A stretch of 61,920 nt of DNA from Cytobacillus sp. NCCP-133 (GCF_026011715.1 NZ_BRVM01000021.1:1-61920), one strand, 5' to 3'; positions 8,690-18,099 are shown, counted from the first letter of the stretch. Notes: generated by a model from the letters alone, not told the origin. Translations and numbers: made by a program.

Positions 8690-8805
8690 AAGGGATTGGC
8701 TTATGACCCCGAGTCCCTAGGAGCCGCAACTAGACAAGCTTGTGACCTCGAGGGGGTAGGCGCCTGTCTCTAAGTTCAAAGGGACAAAAATTCTGTTATT
8801 ATGAA
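8690..8805 (+). repeat. Dispersed repeat, copy A (interrupted at the transposon edge)
   Basis: Contains TTATGACCCCGAGTCCCTAGG and AACTAGAC, shared with copy C at 47880-47930, and GGCGCCTG..CTAAGTTCAAAGGGA..ATTCTG.TATTAT, shared with copies B and D. It begins directly at the transposon end and stops on the NRDE terminator, so the transposon probably inserted in or beside a repeat. Confidence 0.75.
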
Positions 8806-8831
8806 AAAAAGCCAGTCTGCGCTGGCTTTTT
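8806..8831 (-). terminator. NRDE gene terminator
   Basis: AAAAAGCCAG/CTGGCTTTTT stem-loop. The TAA stop of the NRDE gene lies inside its 3-prime arm on the plus-strand view. Confidence 0.85.
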
Positions 8832-9585
8832 AGTATTTTACCGTGAATTCCTGTTCCGTCTGGCTGTCACCAACATGCACCCATTCCTTATAGAAGATTT
8901 CATCCTCTGACATCAGCATGACGGTTGAACTTCTTGTGCCATACCCTTCGCTTTTTATAAACAATGGTGATAGAATACGTTCCCACTCAAGGGACACGCC
9001 CGTTTTTGGGAGATTCTCATCTGGAGCAGGATCGGCATTTTGCAGTAGCAGGAACAGTTTTTCTGTAAAATTCTCCTCAGGGTTCTCGATCAGTTTCGCT
9101 AACCCTTCCTTTCCTCTTTTCACCTTTGGCCACTCGGTGTTCAGCACATGGTTGCTGACTCCGTATATTCCCGGTTTCAATTTCTCCATTCGATTTTCAA
9201 CATTAGAGTAATAATAGAGTTTATCTGGGTTGCCGGCAAGCAGATTAAAGCCGGGATACTGCTGGCGGTTTGCAGCTGTTTTTTTCAAATATTCAGCCGG
9301 CGGGGCAGTTCCTTTCAGAAAGTCAGCAACAAGTTCTCCTCTTGACCGCTTGCCTTGGGTTCCATCTTCCGGGTCACGGTAGTTTGTAAGTGCCGCAAAT
9401 CTGCCGTCTTTCGTAATGCCCATCCACGTGCCCATTTTGCTTAAATCCCTTCCAGCCAGGAGATTGGGCTGATCTTCCCAAAAATGCGCCGGAGCAGTCG
9501 GCCTCCCGTAAAATTCATCCCGATTGGCGGCAACCACAAGCTTGTACTTTGGATGCTGTTTGTATGCAAATAGAATTAGACACAT
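8830..9585 (-). CDS. NRDE family (TANGO2-like) protein
   Basis: A 251-residue cytoplasmic protein of the NRDE/TANGO2 family. The N-terminus MCLILFAYKQHPKYKLVVAANRDEF carries both the invariant second-position Cys and the name-giving NRDE motif. Further family marks are LLAGRDLSKMGTWMGIT and NYRDP (residues about 43-75). The molecular function is not established in bacteria; links to heme handling are reported for TANGO2 homologues. Ribosome binding site is weak. It is a single gene with its own terminator immediately right of the transposon. Confidence 0.85.
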   Translation of the reverse strand: MCLILFAYKQHPKYKLVVAANRDEFYGRPTAPAHFWEDQPNLLAGRDLSKMGTWMGITKDGRFAALTNYRDPEDGTQGKRSRGELVADFLKGTAPPAEYLKKTAANRQQYPGFNLLAGNPDKLYYYSNVENRMEKLKPGIYGVSNHVLNTEWPKVKRGKEGLAKLIENPEENFTEKLFLLLQNADPAPDENLPKTGVSLEWERILSPLFIKSEGYGTRSSTVMLMSEDEIFYKEWVHVGDSQTEQEFTVKY

Positions 9586-9699
9586 GCTCGGTTCACTGCT
9601 TTCGTTTGGTTTGTTGCTTTTATTGTACCTTTTTGGGATGGAAGAGTAAAAATATGTTGGAAAGGTTGAGTTGTATGAGGTGTTACAAAATTTAGAAGC

Positions 9700-9780
9700 T
9701 TGCTGGATTACATTGAAATTTTGCTAGATACATTCTGAAACTTGCTAGATAAAGTCCCAAAGATCCAAGATAACTGGATC
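9700..9780. repeat. 21-bp periodic array, core TTGCTAGATA
   Basis: Cores start at 9700 (TTGCTGGATT), 9721 (TTGCTAGATA) and 9742 (TTGCTAGATA), exactly 21 bp apart, with unrelated sequence between them. It lies between two minus-strand genes and does not encode protein. Confidence 0.75.
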
Positions 9781-9804
9781 ATCATGCCCATGCCGGTTAA
9801 AAGA

Positions 9805-9828
9805 AAAGCCCCTTAAAAAAGGAGCTTT
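9805..9828 (-). terminator. Terminator of the AI-2E-type gene
   Basis: AAAGCCCC/GGAGCTTT stem-loop followed on the minus strand by TTCTTTT, just after the stop codon at 9840. Confidence 0.75.
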
Positions 9829-9839
9829 CTCAGTTTCAT

Positions 9840-10940
9840 TTAGGTTACAGCCTCTTCCGTGGCCGTCTTTCTCGCCTTTAAAAACCGTACTGTATTCAAA
9901 ACGATTGTTTTGGTGACAGCATAAGTTGGAATGGCGAGGATCATGCCGAGAATTCCGGCAAGATTGCCTGCGACCAGCAACAGGATGATAATGGTTGCCG
10001 GATGTGTGTTCAAGGTTTTTCCGAGGATGAGCGGTGATAGGACGTTCCCTTCCACCTGTTGCGCAATGATTATGACAACCACAACGAGAAAAGCTTTAGT
10101 CGGAGAGTCGAAAAGCGCTATGATGACAGCCGGCGCCCCGCCAAGAAATGGGCCGACATACGGGATAATGTTTGTTACCGCCACAATCAGCGCCATGACA
10201 AGCGCATAAGGGAGGTCAATGATTAAGTAGCCGATGAACGATAAAGTGCCGACAAACAGTGCCACTGTAATCTGGCCCTGAATGTAGGAGGAAAGCGTCC
10301 CTGCCGTCTCTCTTAACGTTCTGACACCTTCTTTGCGATACGCTGCCGGGATAAACTTTGAAACTGCCGCAGGAAATTTATCTCCATCTTTAAACATATA
10401 AAACAGCAGGAATGGAACGGTGACAATCGTGATGGCAATGTTTGTCACCAGGCTGACAATCCCCGCTACCCCTTCTGTTATCCGGCTTGGCATCGTATTG
10501 GCATAGTCCATAATCCGGGCTTCAATTTCTTGTATGGATAGGTAATCCTGAGCCATAAACCATTTGAACTGATTCGTTTCAGCCATTGAATTAATAAATT
10601 CACGTGTTGTATGGGCATATCCCGGCAAATCATTGAATAATTCTGTCACCTGCCTGCTAATGAGCGGGGCCAGATTCCCGATGACCAAAACGACGAGACC
10701 GATGACCGCTGCGTAAATGATTAAAATGGCAACCGTTCTTGGGACCTTGTACCGCTGCAGCAATTTCACAAGCGGATTTAACAAGAAATACAAAAACCCT
10801 GTAATGATGATGGGAAAAAACAGCGTTGATACAAAAATGCCGACCGGCTCAAACAGAAAAGAAATTTTGGTTGAAACATAGATGATGGTTAAAATAATCA
10901 GCAATTGCAACGTCCAGTACTGCAGTTTCTTCTTTGCCAC
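9840..10940 (-). CDS. AI-2E family transporter
   Basis: A 366-residue polytopic membrane protein with about eight helices. The conserved GPFLGGAPA (about residue 265) and PYVG motifs, and the C-terminal LSPLILGKTLNTHPATIIILLL segment, are hallmarks of the AI-2 exporter (TqsA/YdiK/YueF-like) family. Family members export small molecules or act as Na+/H+ antiporters, so the substrate cannot be assigned. The start is GTG at 10938-10940 with AAGGTG upstream. It is a monocistronic gene with its own terminator. Confidence 0.85.
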   Translation of the reverse strand: MAKKKLQYWTLQLLIILTIIYVSTKISFLFEPVGIFVSTLFFPIIITGFLYFLLNPLVKLLQRYKVPRTVAILIIYAAVIGLVVLVIGNLAPLISRQVTELFNDLPGYAHTTREFINSMAETNQFKWFMAQDYLSIQEIEARIMDYANTMPSRITEGVAGIVSLVTNIAITIVTVPFLLFYMFKDGDKFPAAVSKFIPAAYRKEGVRTLRETAGTLSSYIQGQITVALFVGTLSFIGYLIIDLPYALVMALIVAVTNIIPYVGPFLGGAPAVIIALFDSPTKAFLVVVVIIIAQQVEGNVLSPLILGKTLNTHPATIIILLLVAGNLAGILGMILAIPTYAVTKTIVLNTVRFLKARKTATEEAVT

Positions 10941-11361
10941 AATGTCACCTTTTTCCTTAAAATGATTAAATAAAGAATACCATATTGTTGTTCATTTCTC
11001 CTATCATGAGTTAACACTCTATACGTGCAGTTTTTTAAAAGGTTTCAAAATAAACGTAAAAAACAGCGCCTGCATCCTTGCAGACACTGTCCCTATTAAC
11101 GCATACCCGGCATAAAAAGGTATAAACATGTCCTGCTTCCTGAATAGGAACATAAAAAACGTTCGGATATTAGATTCGGAGACTGATTTTGAGTAAGCTT
11201 CCTTAAATTAAGACTATTTTAACCGAACCCTTTTTATATTGTATGCGCCTCCTTCATAAGCACCCGTCTAATAATCATAGCGGAATGCTTTCAAATAATT
11301 AATCTAGACTGATGTCACCGCGGTCCTTCCCAACATATAGTACATTATTATGTAGGAGGAG
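10941..11361. other. Intergenic region with possible 36-residue ORF
   Basis: A minus-strand reading frame from ATG 11129 to TAG 11019 encodes MFIPFYAGYALIGTVSARMQ... (36 residues, hydrophobic then basic). AGGA sits about eight bases upstream. It matches nothing I recognise and may be chance. The region otherwise holds the divergent upstream sequences of the neighbouring genes. Confidence 0.2.
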
Positions 11362-11367
11362 ATGTTT

Positions 11368-12783
11368 TTGCTAATACATGTTGTCCGCAGTGGAGAGACG
11401 CTATGGCAAATTGCCCAGCGTTACAATGTGAATATGAATGGAATCATTCAAGGGAATGGGCTTGAAAATCCGAATCGGCTTGTGATTGGGCAATCATTAG
11501 TGATTCCTGTACCTCAAACAACGCATATCGTTAGAAGCGGAGAAACGTTATGGTTGATTTCCCAGCGATATGATGTACCGATCAATTTAATTGTTCAGGC
11601 GAACCAATTAACAGATCCGAATGTATTAAATCCCGGGATGAAACTATTAATCCCGCCAAAAATCCACATCACTCAGCCTGGAGAGACACTATGGCTTATT
11701 GCAAATCGATATGGAGCAGCCATACAGGCCATCATTCGTGAAAATAATATTCAAGATCCAAACCTGATATATCCTGGTTTACAGTTAAGAATTCCTTTTC
11801 GGAAACAAAATATAGAAGTAAATGCCTATTCGTATCAAGCAGATGCGGCAGGAGCCCAAACCATTCGGGAACTTGGTGATTCCCTTACGTATCATAGTCC
11901 TTTTGCATACCTCATTCGTGAAAGTGGGGATCTGCAGCCGGTGAATGATGAATTAATGATTGCTGCTGCACGAGCTGAAAATGTGATTCCAATGATGTCG
12001 GTCACAAACTTCACTTCAACCGCAGCGGGTTCAAATTTAGCCCATACTATTTTGGCTACACCGGAATTACGAGATCGAGTCATCAATAATATACTTCAGA
12101 TTATGGAGAAAAAAGGATACCGTGGAGTAAATATCGATTTTGAAAATGTACTGCCTGCTGACCGGGAGAATTACAATCAGTTCCTCCAGCTTGCAGTTGA
12201 CCGCCTTCACCCGAGGGGTTATTTTGTTTCTACAGCAGTTGCACCAAAAGTGAGCGGGACGCAGGCAGGTCTATTATATGAAGCACATGATTACGAAGCA
12301 CATGGAAGAATTGCAGACTTCGTGGTCCTGATGACCTATGAATGGGGTTATCGGCTTGGGCCGCCGCAAGCGATTTCCCCAATTAATCAAATGAGGCGTG
12401 TGGTAGAGTATGCACGGTCTGTCATACCAGCAGAAAAAATCTTTTTAGGTTTTCAAATTTATGCAAGGGATTGGCTTCTGCCTCATGTTCAAGGTCAAGA
12501 AGCAGAAACTTTTAGTACCCAGGAAGCGGTCGCCCGTGCTGTAAAATATGGCGCCTCCATTCAATATGATACCGTCACCCAATCACCATTTTTCCGTTAC
12601 GCAGATGAACAAGGCCGTGGTCACGAAGTTTGGTTCGAAGACGCACGAAGCGCTCAAGCAAAATTTGATCTCGCCAAAGAATTTAACCTCCGCGGAATCA
12701 GCTACTGGGCACTAGGGTACCCCTTCCCTTCAAACTGGGCATTACTAAACGATAATTTCAATATAAGAAAAATAAATCAATGA
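11368..12783 (+). CDS. LysM-GH18 spore cortex-lytic type glycosidase (SleL/YaaH family)
   Basis: A 471-residue enzyme with three LysM modules (residues about 1-45, 50-95, 98-143; each with an SGETLWxIxxRY-type start) and a C-terminal GH18 domain. The GH18 signature GVNIDFENV supplies the catalytic Glu (about residue 259), and the domain ends with GISYWALGYP. SleL/YaaH proteins are spore-coat-associated N-acetylglucosaminidases acting on cortex peptidoglycan during germination. AGGAGG at 11354-11359 is only two bases from an ATG at 11362 but eight from TTG 11368, so TTG is the likelier start. Three LysM modules is one more than in B. subtilis YaaH. Confidence 0.88.
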   Translation: MLIHVVRSGETLWQIAQRYNVNMNGIIQGNGLENPNRLVIGQSLVIPVPQTTHIVRSGETLWLISQRYDVPINLIVQANQLTDPNVLNPGMKLLIPPKIHITQPGETLWLIANRYGAAIQAIIRENNIQDPNLIYPGLQLRIPFRKQNIEVNAYSYQADAAGAQTIRELGDSLTYHSPFAYLIRESGDLQPVNDELMIAAARAENVIPMMSVTNFTSTAAGSNLAHTILATPELRDRVINNILQIMEKKGYRGVNIDFENVLPADRENYNQFLQLAVDRLHPRGYFVSTAVAPKVSGTQAGLLYEAHDYEAHGRIADFVVLMTYEWGYRLGPPQAISPINQMRRVVEYARSVIPAEKIFLGFQIYARDWLLPHVQGQEAETFSTQEAVARAVKYGASIQYDTVTQSPFFRYADEQGRGHEVWFEDARSAQAKFDLAKEFNLRGISYWALGYPFPSNWALLNDNFNIRKINQ

Positions 12784-12860
12784 TGGGTTACACAAAAGAT
12801 CAGAAAAATGACGATCGAGCTTTTTGTAACAAATCGGTATCCCTATGGAATCATGATCAC

Positions 12861-12895
12861 AAAAGCAATGCCATTAAAAGCATTGCTTTTTTTTT
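12861..12895 (+). terminator. Terminator of the LysM-GH18 gene
   Basis: Perfect AAAGCAATG/CATTGCTTT stem with a nine-base T run. Confidence 0.9.
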
Positions 12896-12984
12896 GAAGT
12901 GCCCCGAAAAATTTCAATTCTGCTTAATGATGAAATCATTCCGGGAGAATAGGAACGAGTCCCGGTTGATGATGAAACATTACC

Positions 12985-14187
12985 TTAAACCGCTTCACTA
13001 TCCCACTTTTTATCACCCTGTACAAACAGCAGGCCAAGCTCGTGGTGATCACCTTCGTAAAGAGCCCGCTGAACGAAGCGAATCTGGCCATTTACACCAA
13101 TGACATCGAGCTTGCAGTGTGCCCCATTCTTTTGGAGGGCTTCATAGAATCCTTTTTCATCAAAGATTTTCACACCATTTACCTTCGTGACGACTTCGCC
13201 AACCTGAAGGGCCATTTTATCTGCTGGCGAATCCGGCACGACGCCAAGAACCATGATGCCGTGATTGCGTTTTGAAAAATAAAACGGCGCTTGGTCCTCT
13301 GACATTCGCTGGCGAAGGGAAATGAATTCCCGTCCGATAATAGCCAGAGATATAACCCCAACAGCCGCTAACGGGTACCAATAACCGGCTGCGGACAGCA
13401 GTAAAAGCAGGACACCAAACACCGTAATTCTCAGGCCAAAAAGCTTAATTGCCTCATTCGGAAGCGTCCCCTGCACTCTTTGGTAAAAGCCAATGGCAAA
13501 TGGCACAAGAATGAGTGAAAAGCTATGGTCGCCAATTGAGAAAACCGGCCACCATTCAACATGCGCCTGCAATGCTTGTCCTGGAATAAGGAGGAAAACA
13601 GGCACCATCCACATTCTTTTCGTCTCATGAACGCCAATTGTTTGGCCGCGCTTGCTTTTGACCAGTTTAGGGGAAGTCCCTTTACGGCCTTTTTTTGTAA
13701 TAAGAAATCCTTCAGCGATGATCAGAAGTGCCAAGAGCACCGCAATGGCCGGAAAGATGGACTGTTCTGTATCTGTCGCTGATTTTGCGAAAGAAGGCAA
13801 TGGCCATTGATGTTCAACCGCAAACATCGTGGCAAAAAAGGCAAACCCCAGCGTATAGACCGGAGCCATCCATCTTACTTTTGTCGTAAGGCTCCACAGG
13901 AAAGTAAGGACAGCTGTAAAGACGATCGTTTCTATGGGAATCACGAGTCCTGCTCCGACCATCACAGCGGAAATCGCCAATCCTGCCAGAAGGCCAAGCG
14001 GAAGCAGCTGCCTTAGCTCAAAATAGGCTTTCTCCGCCCTGACCGAAAAGTCTTTCCGCTCTCTTTTCACACGGGAAACACCCAGATAGGCCGCCACGAA
14101 AAACAAGTAATAAAACACCGGATTCACTAGCAGCTTCCCCGTTCCTTTCAAAAACTCAAAAATCCACTCCTCTATCAAACTTGCCAC
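12985..14187 (-). CDS. minJ: MinJ-like PDZ membrane protein (cell division topological determinant)
   Basis: A 400-residue membrane protein with about eight helices (residues about 18-270) and a C-terminal PDZ domain (about 300-390, with GIMVLGVVPDSPADKMALQVGEVVTKVNGV). MinJ bridges DivIVA and the MinCD division inhibitor at the poles and new septa of Bacillus. Identity rests on domain layout and its place after ctpB in the ftsEX cluster. The start is GTG at 14185-14187; an AGGGG lies upstream. It is separated from ctpB by 231 bp with a terminator, so probably has its own promoter. Confidence 0.85.
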   Translation of the reverse strand: MASLIEEWIFEFLKGTGKLLVNPVFYYLFFVAAYLGVSRVKRERKDFSVRAEKAYFELRQLLPLGLLAGLAISAVMVGAGLVIPIETIVFTAVLTFLWSLTTKVRWMAPVYTLGFAFFATMFAVEHQWPLPSFAKSATDTEQSIFPAIAVLLALLIIAEGFLITKKGRKGTSPKLVKSKRGQTIGVHETKRMWMVPVFLLIPGQALQAHVEWWPVFSIGDHSFSLILVPFAIGFYQRVQGTLPNEAIKLFGLRITVFGVLLLLLSAAGYWYPLAAVGVISLAIIGREFISLRQRMSEDQAPFYFSKRNHGIMVLGVVPDSPADKMALQVGEVVTKVNGVKIFDEKGFYEALQKNGAHCKLDVIGVNGQIRFVQRALYEGDHHELGLLFVQGDKKWDSEAV

Positions 14188-14297
14188 CAGCCCCTATCAA
14201 AAATTTCACCAGAAATTATGTAATTACCTGACAATTCTATTACTCTTTATTCTATCAAAACTATCACTCAAAACCTATTGCAATTTCACCTAAAAGC

Positions 14298-14329
14298 AAA
14301 AATAGCAGAAGGAAAATTCCTCCTGCTAT
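14298..14329 (-). terminator. ctpB terminator
   Basis: ATAGCAGAAGGA/TCCTCCTGCTAT stem with one mismatch, followed on the minus strand by TTTTTGC. Confidence 0.8.
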
Positions 14330-14418
14330 GCTGCGTGACCAAATCCCTATACCATTATTAGACACATCAGCTGCAATTGCCAGGTTTTTCTGTAAAATTC
14401 GAGTGGCACCTTGGTACT

Positions 14419-15870
14419 TTACTTGGCGATAAACCTCAGTGCGGTTTGCAGCTGGAAGTCGTTTTGTTCTTTTTTCATTTCTTCGATGGCTGCTCGTTCA
14501 AGGGCAGAGGCCGTTTCCTTATCGATTTCCCCAGTCGGCTTGAGCCCTTGCTGCTGCTGGAAAGCCTTCACAGCAAATGCTGTTGTTTCACTGAAATAGC
14601 CATCTTTCCGTCCAGGAGCGTAGCCAAGTCCTTCTAGGATTTCCTGTGCATTTTTCACCATCTCGTTATTCATATCTGCCACTAAAGGCTTTTCCACCTG
14701 AAGAGGGTGGGTATGGTAGATTTCCGGCTGAATGACTTCTAGAGTTGGCTCGATTCCCTTTTTATGAATCCAGTTTCCATCCGGTGTCAGCCATTTGAAC
14801 AGCGTCAGCTTAATATTGCTGCCATCACCCATTGGCACTGGCTGCTGGACAGTTCCTTTTCCAAATGTATTTTCTCCGATTAGCGTATAACCCTGTGCTT
14901 CCTTCAGGGCCCCTGCAAGAATTTCGGATGCGGAGGCGCTGCCTTTATCGATCAGAACAGCAATAGGATATTCCTTAGCTTTCTCAAGGGAAGAAAAGTA
15001 CCTCATCTTTTCCCCGTTCCGCTTCTCGATTTGGAGATACGGTTTTTCGGAAGTCACCAGTTCTTTTAATATCTCCTGAACGGAAGAAAGCAGCCCTCCC
15101 GGATTACCGCGAACGTCAATGACTAGCCCCTCGATCTCCTCTTTTTCCAACTCTTTCAGCTGTTTGGCAAATTCTTTGGAAGTATCCTCAGAAAAAGAGG
15201 TAATTTCCATGTAGCCCACCTTTTTGCCGCTCTGCTCCTTCACTTCAGCATATACGGTGATTTGCGGAATCTCATCGCGCTTGACCTCCACAGTGAGCGG
15301 TTCCCTTAAACCCTGACGTGCAATCACCAGTTTTACTTTTGTCCCTTTTTCTCCGCGAATTTTCATGGTGGCTTTATATAAATCCAAGCCCTCCACACTT
15401 TCCCCATTTACTTTTAAAATTTCATCCTTTGGCTTTAAACCTGCCTTTTCTGCCGGAGAATCCTTAAAAGGAGACACAATAATGATTTTTCCATCTACCA
15501 TGCTCACTTCTGCCCCAATGCCTTCAAAGGAAGATTCCAATGTGTCGCTGAATTGCTTAGCCGTCTCTTCATCCATGTAGACAGAATATGGATCCTCCAG
15601 CGTTGCAAGCATTCCCTGTATAGCTCCCTCAACAAGCTGTTTCTCTTCTACATTTTCTACGTAACTAGTTAAAATCAGCTGGTAGGCTGTTTCGACCTTG
15701 TCTATTTTTTCTTCATCAATTGGGACACTTTTTTTCTGTGGATCTAGCATTGAATTTTCGGCTCCTATGTTTTGGCCTTCCTTTGCCATCCATTGGATGC
15801 CGGCGTATGTGCCGCCAGCCCCTGTCAGCAATGAGCCTGTCATCAGTAGCGCAATCCACTTTCTGCTCAT
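14419..15870 (-). CDS. ctpB: Carboxyl-terminal processing protease CtpB (S41)
   Basis: A 483-residue secreted or membrane-anchored serine protease. A signal anchor covers residues about 5-27. A PDZ domain lies at about 95-185, including the GIGAEVSM start and the DEILKVNG strand. The S41 core has GSASASEI with the nucleophile at about Ser313 and the general base about Lys338 in TFGKGTVQQ. A peptidoglycan-binding module (about 400-470) closes the protein. B. subtilis CtpB cleaves the SpoIVF complex to trigger sigma-K activation, and this protein has the same length and neighbours. ATG 15870 is preferred over the longer frame because AAAGGAAG lies six bases upstream. Confidence 0.9.
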   Translation of the reverse strand: MSRKWIALLMTGSLLTGAGGTYAGIQWMAKEGQNIGAENSMLDPQKKSVPIDEEKIDKVETAYQLILTSYVENVEEKQLVEGAIQGMLATLEDPYSVYMDEETAKQFSDTLESSFEGIGAEVSMVDGKIIIVSPFKDSPAEKAGLKPKDEILKVNGESVEGLDLYKATMKIRGEKGTKVKLVIARQGLREPLTVEVKRDEIPQITVYAEVKEQSGKKVGYMEITSFSEDTSKEFAKQLKELEKEEIEGLVIDVRGNPGGLLSSVQEILKELVTSEKPYLQIEKRNGEKMRYFSSLEKAKEYPIAVLIDKGSASASEILAGALKEAQGYTLIGENTFGKGTVQQPVPMGDGSNIKLTLFKWLTPDGNWIHKKGIEPTLEVIQPEIYHTHPLQVEKPLVADMNNEMVKNAQEILEGLGYAPGRKDGYFSETTAFAVKAFQQQQGLKPTGEIDKETASALERAAIEEMKKEQNDFQLQTALRFIAK

Positions 15871-16014
15871 CCTCATCTTCCTTTCCGTTGACTGCATTTT
15901 ATATCGTAAGAGCCTTAAAGCTTAAATTCTGCTGTTATCGGCTTTCTTCCTGCGTTTTTTTAGATTATTGATTGAAGGGCAGCTGTTTTACTAGCGGCGG
16001 GAACACGATAGGTG

Positions 16015-16106
16015 GATTTATGAATCATTTTGGTTTATTTTTGCTTCACTTTTTTTGATTTATGGTTCACTTCCCAGGATTTATGATCTATTTCCCGAAG
16101 TCTATG
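16015..16106. repeat. 21-bp periodic array, core GATTTATG
   Basis: Cores at 16015, 16057, 16078 and 16099 (last one AGTCTATG), with a decayed unit near 16036. The spacing is exactly 21 bp or a multiple. It lies upstream of ctpB. Confidence 0.7.
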
Positions 16107-16224
16107 ATGGTGCTTTTGCGTTCTATTTGCCACTCTTTGATGTAGAGGCATTTCCGAACACTGTAAGATTCTCCGCCCCTAATCAAAAGGCTGTTTTCTG
16201 ATCGATTGGTGTTTGTGCTTATGA

Positions 16225-16360
16225 ATTCAGACCGTTGATTACAGCACGGGGCACTTGCTTTCCGGGGAGGAGAATAAACTGAGCTTCTCGGCTTCGCCTG
16301 TGGGGTCTCCCGCTCCCTCTCCTCCTGCAAGAGTCAAGTCCCCTCCACTCCAATCAACTC
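16225..16360. repeat. G+C-rich dispersed repeat of the common Bacillaceae type, copy 1
   Basis: On the minus strand it reads GGAGGGGACTTGACTC, then a G+C-rich hairpin-prone centre, then GGAAAGCAAG and GCTGTAATCAACGG. It shares this plan with copy 2 at 59750-59850. Such repeats are frequent in Bacillaceae intergenic DNA. Confidence 0.65.
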
Positions 16361-16734
16361 TATAAGAAACAATCTTTACGAAAACACCCAAACAAAAACA
16401 CCCCACAAAGGAAAGCGGAATGTCTTTGCTCATTCCATCCTATGACAGGAATGGACGAGTTATGATTTCTTTTCAATAAGCACATTATTTCAAGACCCGA
16501 ATATAGTGGGTTGGATGAATAAATTGAGAAGGATGTGTGCCAATGAACCTATCAAGAGGTGAAGAAAGCAGCCAAGGACGCTGGGCATCCTGCCGCAGCA
16601 TGGACGTCCAGGGGCAGTTTTAATACCTGCAGGAAATGCCTCCGTTTGCTCCTGCCCCTCCGTATATTCATGATACGCCGCCGAATGTTAAATAAACGAT
16701 AAAATCATTAGGATTAAAGTCCTTATTTTGGGGT

Positions 16735-16771
16735 AAAAAGAAAGTGGAAGAAGCTTTAGCTCCTTCCACTT
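16735..16771 (-). terminator. Terminator of the M23 hydrolase gene
   Basis: AAGTGGAAGAAGCT/AGCTCCTTCCACTT stem-loop followed on the minus strand by TCTTTTT. Confidence 0.85.
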
Positions 16772-16782
16772 AAAACGACTTA

Positions 16783-18099
16783 TTAAAATACGATCCCAAT
16801 TGGGTTAATCGCATTCGATTTGGATGCATTCCAAGAACCTCTATGAAGCTCAAAGTGTAAATGCTGGCCGTAGGATTGTCCGGTGTTCCCCATAATGCCG
16901 ATTTGCTGGCCTTTCGATACAGTCGCACCAGAACCAACAGAGCGGCTTCTCATGTGAGCATACACCGTTGTATATGTTTGACCATTAATAGAATGTGCAA
17001 TAAAAATAGCATTTCCGTAACTGCTAGAGTAGTATGAACGGATGACAACACCGTCAGCTGCAGCTACGATTGGAACCGTTCCGCCTGATGCGATATCAAC
17101 ACCGTAGTGCTGTCCTAATGAACGTCCCCCAAAACCTGATGAAACTCGTCCAGCAGCCGGTTTTGTCCAAGAACCACTAGAAACAGGAGGCGCAGATATC
17201 TGCGGGCTGCTTGAAGAACTGCTGCCAGCCGATGATGGGCTGCTGCTAGCTTTTGCAGCTTCCTGGGCTGCACGCTGTCTTGCTAACTCAACTTGTCTTG
17301 CAGCTTCAGCCTGTCTTTGCTGCTCAAGATTGATGGCTTTTTGCAGTGCTGCTTCCTGGCCTGCAAGAATTTCCCTTTCTTCAGCAAGATCAAGCTTATG
17401 GGTATGCATTTCTTTTTCCTCTTTTTCAAGGGCTGCCAATAGCTTATCCTTTTCAGCTTTTTGTGCATTTAAATTCTTTTTCATGCTCTCAAGCTCGGCA
17501 CGCATATTTTCTAGAGATGCAAGCTCTTCTTTTACTTGAGCCTGTTTTTTCTCCAATTCATCTTTATCGGCCTGATGAGCTTTCAGAATATCTTGGTCCG
17601 CTTCTACGATAGTGGCAACCGCACCGACACGTTCAACAAAATCCCCGAAGCTTTGTGCGCCCATTAAAACATCAATGTAACTTACCATACCGCCCGTTTC
17701 CTGGTAATTGCGGGCACGGTCCTTCAAAAGTTCATTCCGCTTTTCAATGCGTTCTACCAATACCTTGATTTCACCTTCAAGCTTTTTGATTTCCTTTTTG
17801 GTCGTGTCAATCTGCTGGTTCTTCTCTTCAATCTTTGCCAGAGCATCACTGATTGCCTGATCCAGACGTTCAATTTCGCTCTTCACAGATTTTTGTTCGC
17901 CTTGAATTTCAGTGATTTTTTGATCAGTGCTATTAATCTTCGATTCTACGCCGGATCGTTCTTGCTGGACCTTATTTCTTTGGCTGTTTAACTCATTTAA
18001 TTTATTTGCAGCGGCTGCCTGATCCGCAGGCATTCCGACTGTTAGACTGCCAAATCCCAAAATGGCAGCTAATGATAATGTGATGATCGATTTCTTCAA
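16783..18099 (-). CDS. Coiled-coil M23 murein hydrolase (EnvC/PcsB-like partner of FtsEX)
   Basis: A 438-residue secreted protein. Signal peptide at residues 1-31 (cleavage near DQAAAA-NKL), a long coiled coil (about 35-265, many Glu/Lys heptads), a Ser/Pro linker and a C-terminal M23 domain (about 320-435). The M23 domain has HYGVDIA and HLHFE, the zinc ligands and catalytic His of LytM-type endopeptidases. The start TTG 18097-18099 is chosen because AAAGGAG lies upstream and the signal peptide begins there. It directly follows ftsX, so FtsEX very likely controls it, as FtsEX controls CwlO, PcsB and EnvC in other bacteria. Confidence 0.85.
   Translation of the reverse strand: MKKSIITLSLAAILGFGSLTVGMPADQAAAANKLNELNSQRNKVQQERSGVESKINSTDQKITEIQGEQKSVKSEIERLDQAISDALAKIEEKNQQIDTTKKEIKKLEGEIKVLVERIEKRNELLKDRARNYQETGGMVSYIDVLMGAQSFGDFVERVGAVATIVEADQDILKAHQADKDELEKKQAQVKEELASLENMRAELESMKKNLNAQKAEKDKLLAALEKEEKEMHTHKLDLAEEREILAGQEAALQKAINLEQQRQAEAARQVELARQRAAQEAAKASSSPSSAGSSSSSSPQISAPPVSSGSWTKPAAGRVSSGFGGRSLGQHYGVDIASGGTVPIVAAADGVVIRSYYSSSYGNAIFIAHSINGQTYTTVYAHMRSRSVGSGATVSKGQQIGIMGNTGQSYGQHLHFELHRGSWNASKSNAINPIGIVF

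Larger units (their letters stand above)
15871..16782. other. Long intergenic region rich in repeats
   Basis: About 900 bp without a convincing gene. It holds a 21-bp periodic array (16015-16106), a dispersed G+C-rich repeat (16225-16360) and the terminator of the M23 gene. A possible 26-codon frame at 16542 with a weak AAGGA upstream is not supported by any recognisable homology. Confidence 0.5.

Noticed and set aside
12780..13103. Plus-strand frame after the LysM-GH18 gene
   Set aside because: It runs through the terminator of that gene and then antisense to minJ; composition and lack of a start site argue against coding.
16542..16700. Possible small secreted or coat-like peptide (26 codons, and a Pro-rich frame after it)
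   Set aside because: The start site is weak, there is no recognisable homology and the frame breaks; it may be decayed DNA.
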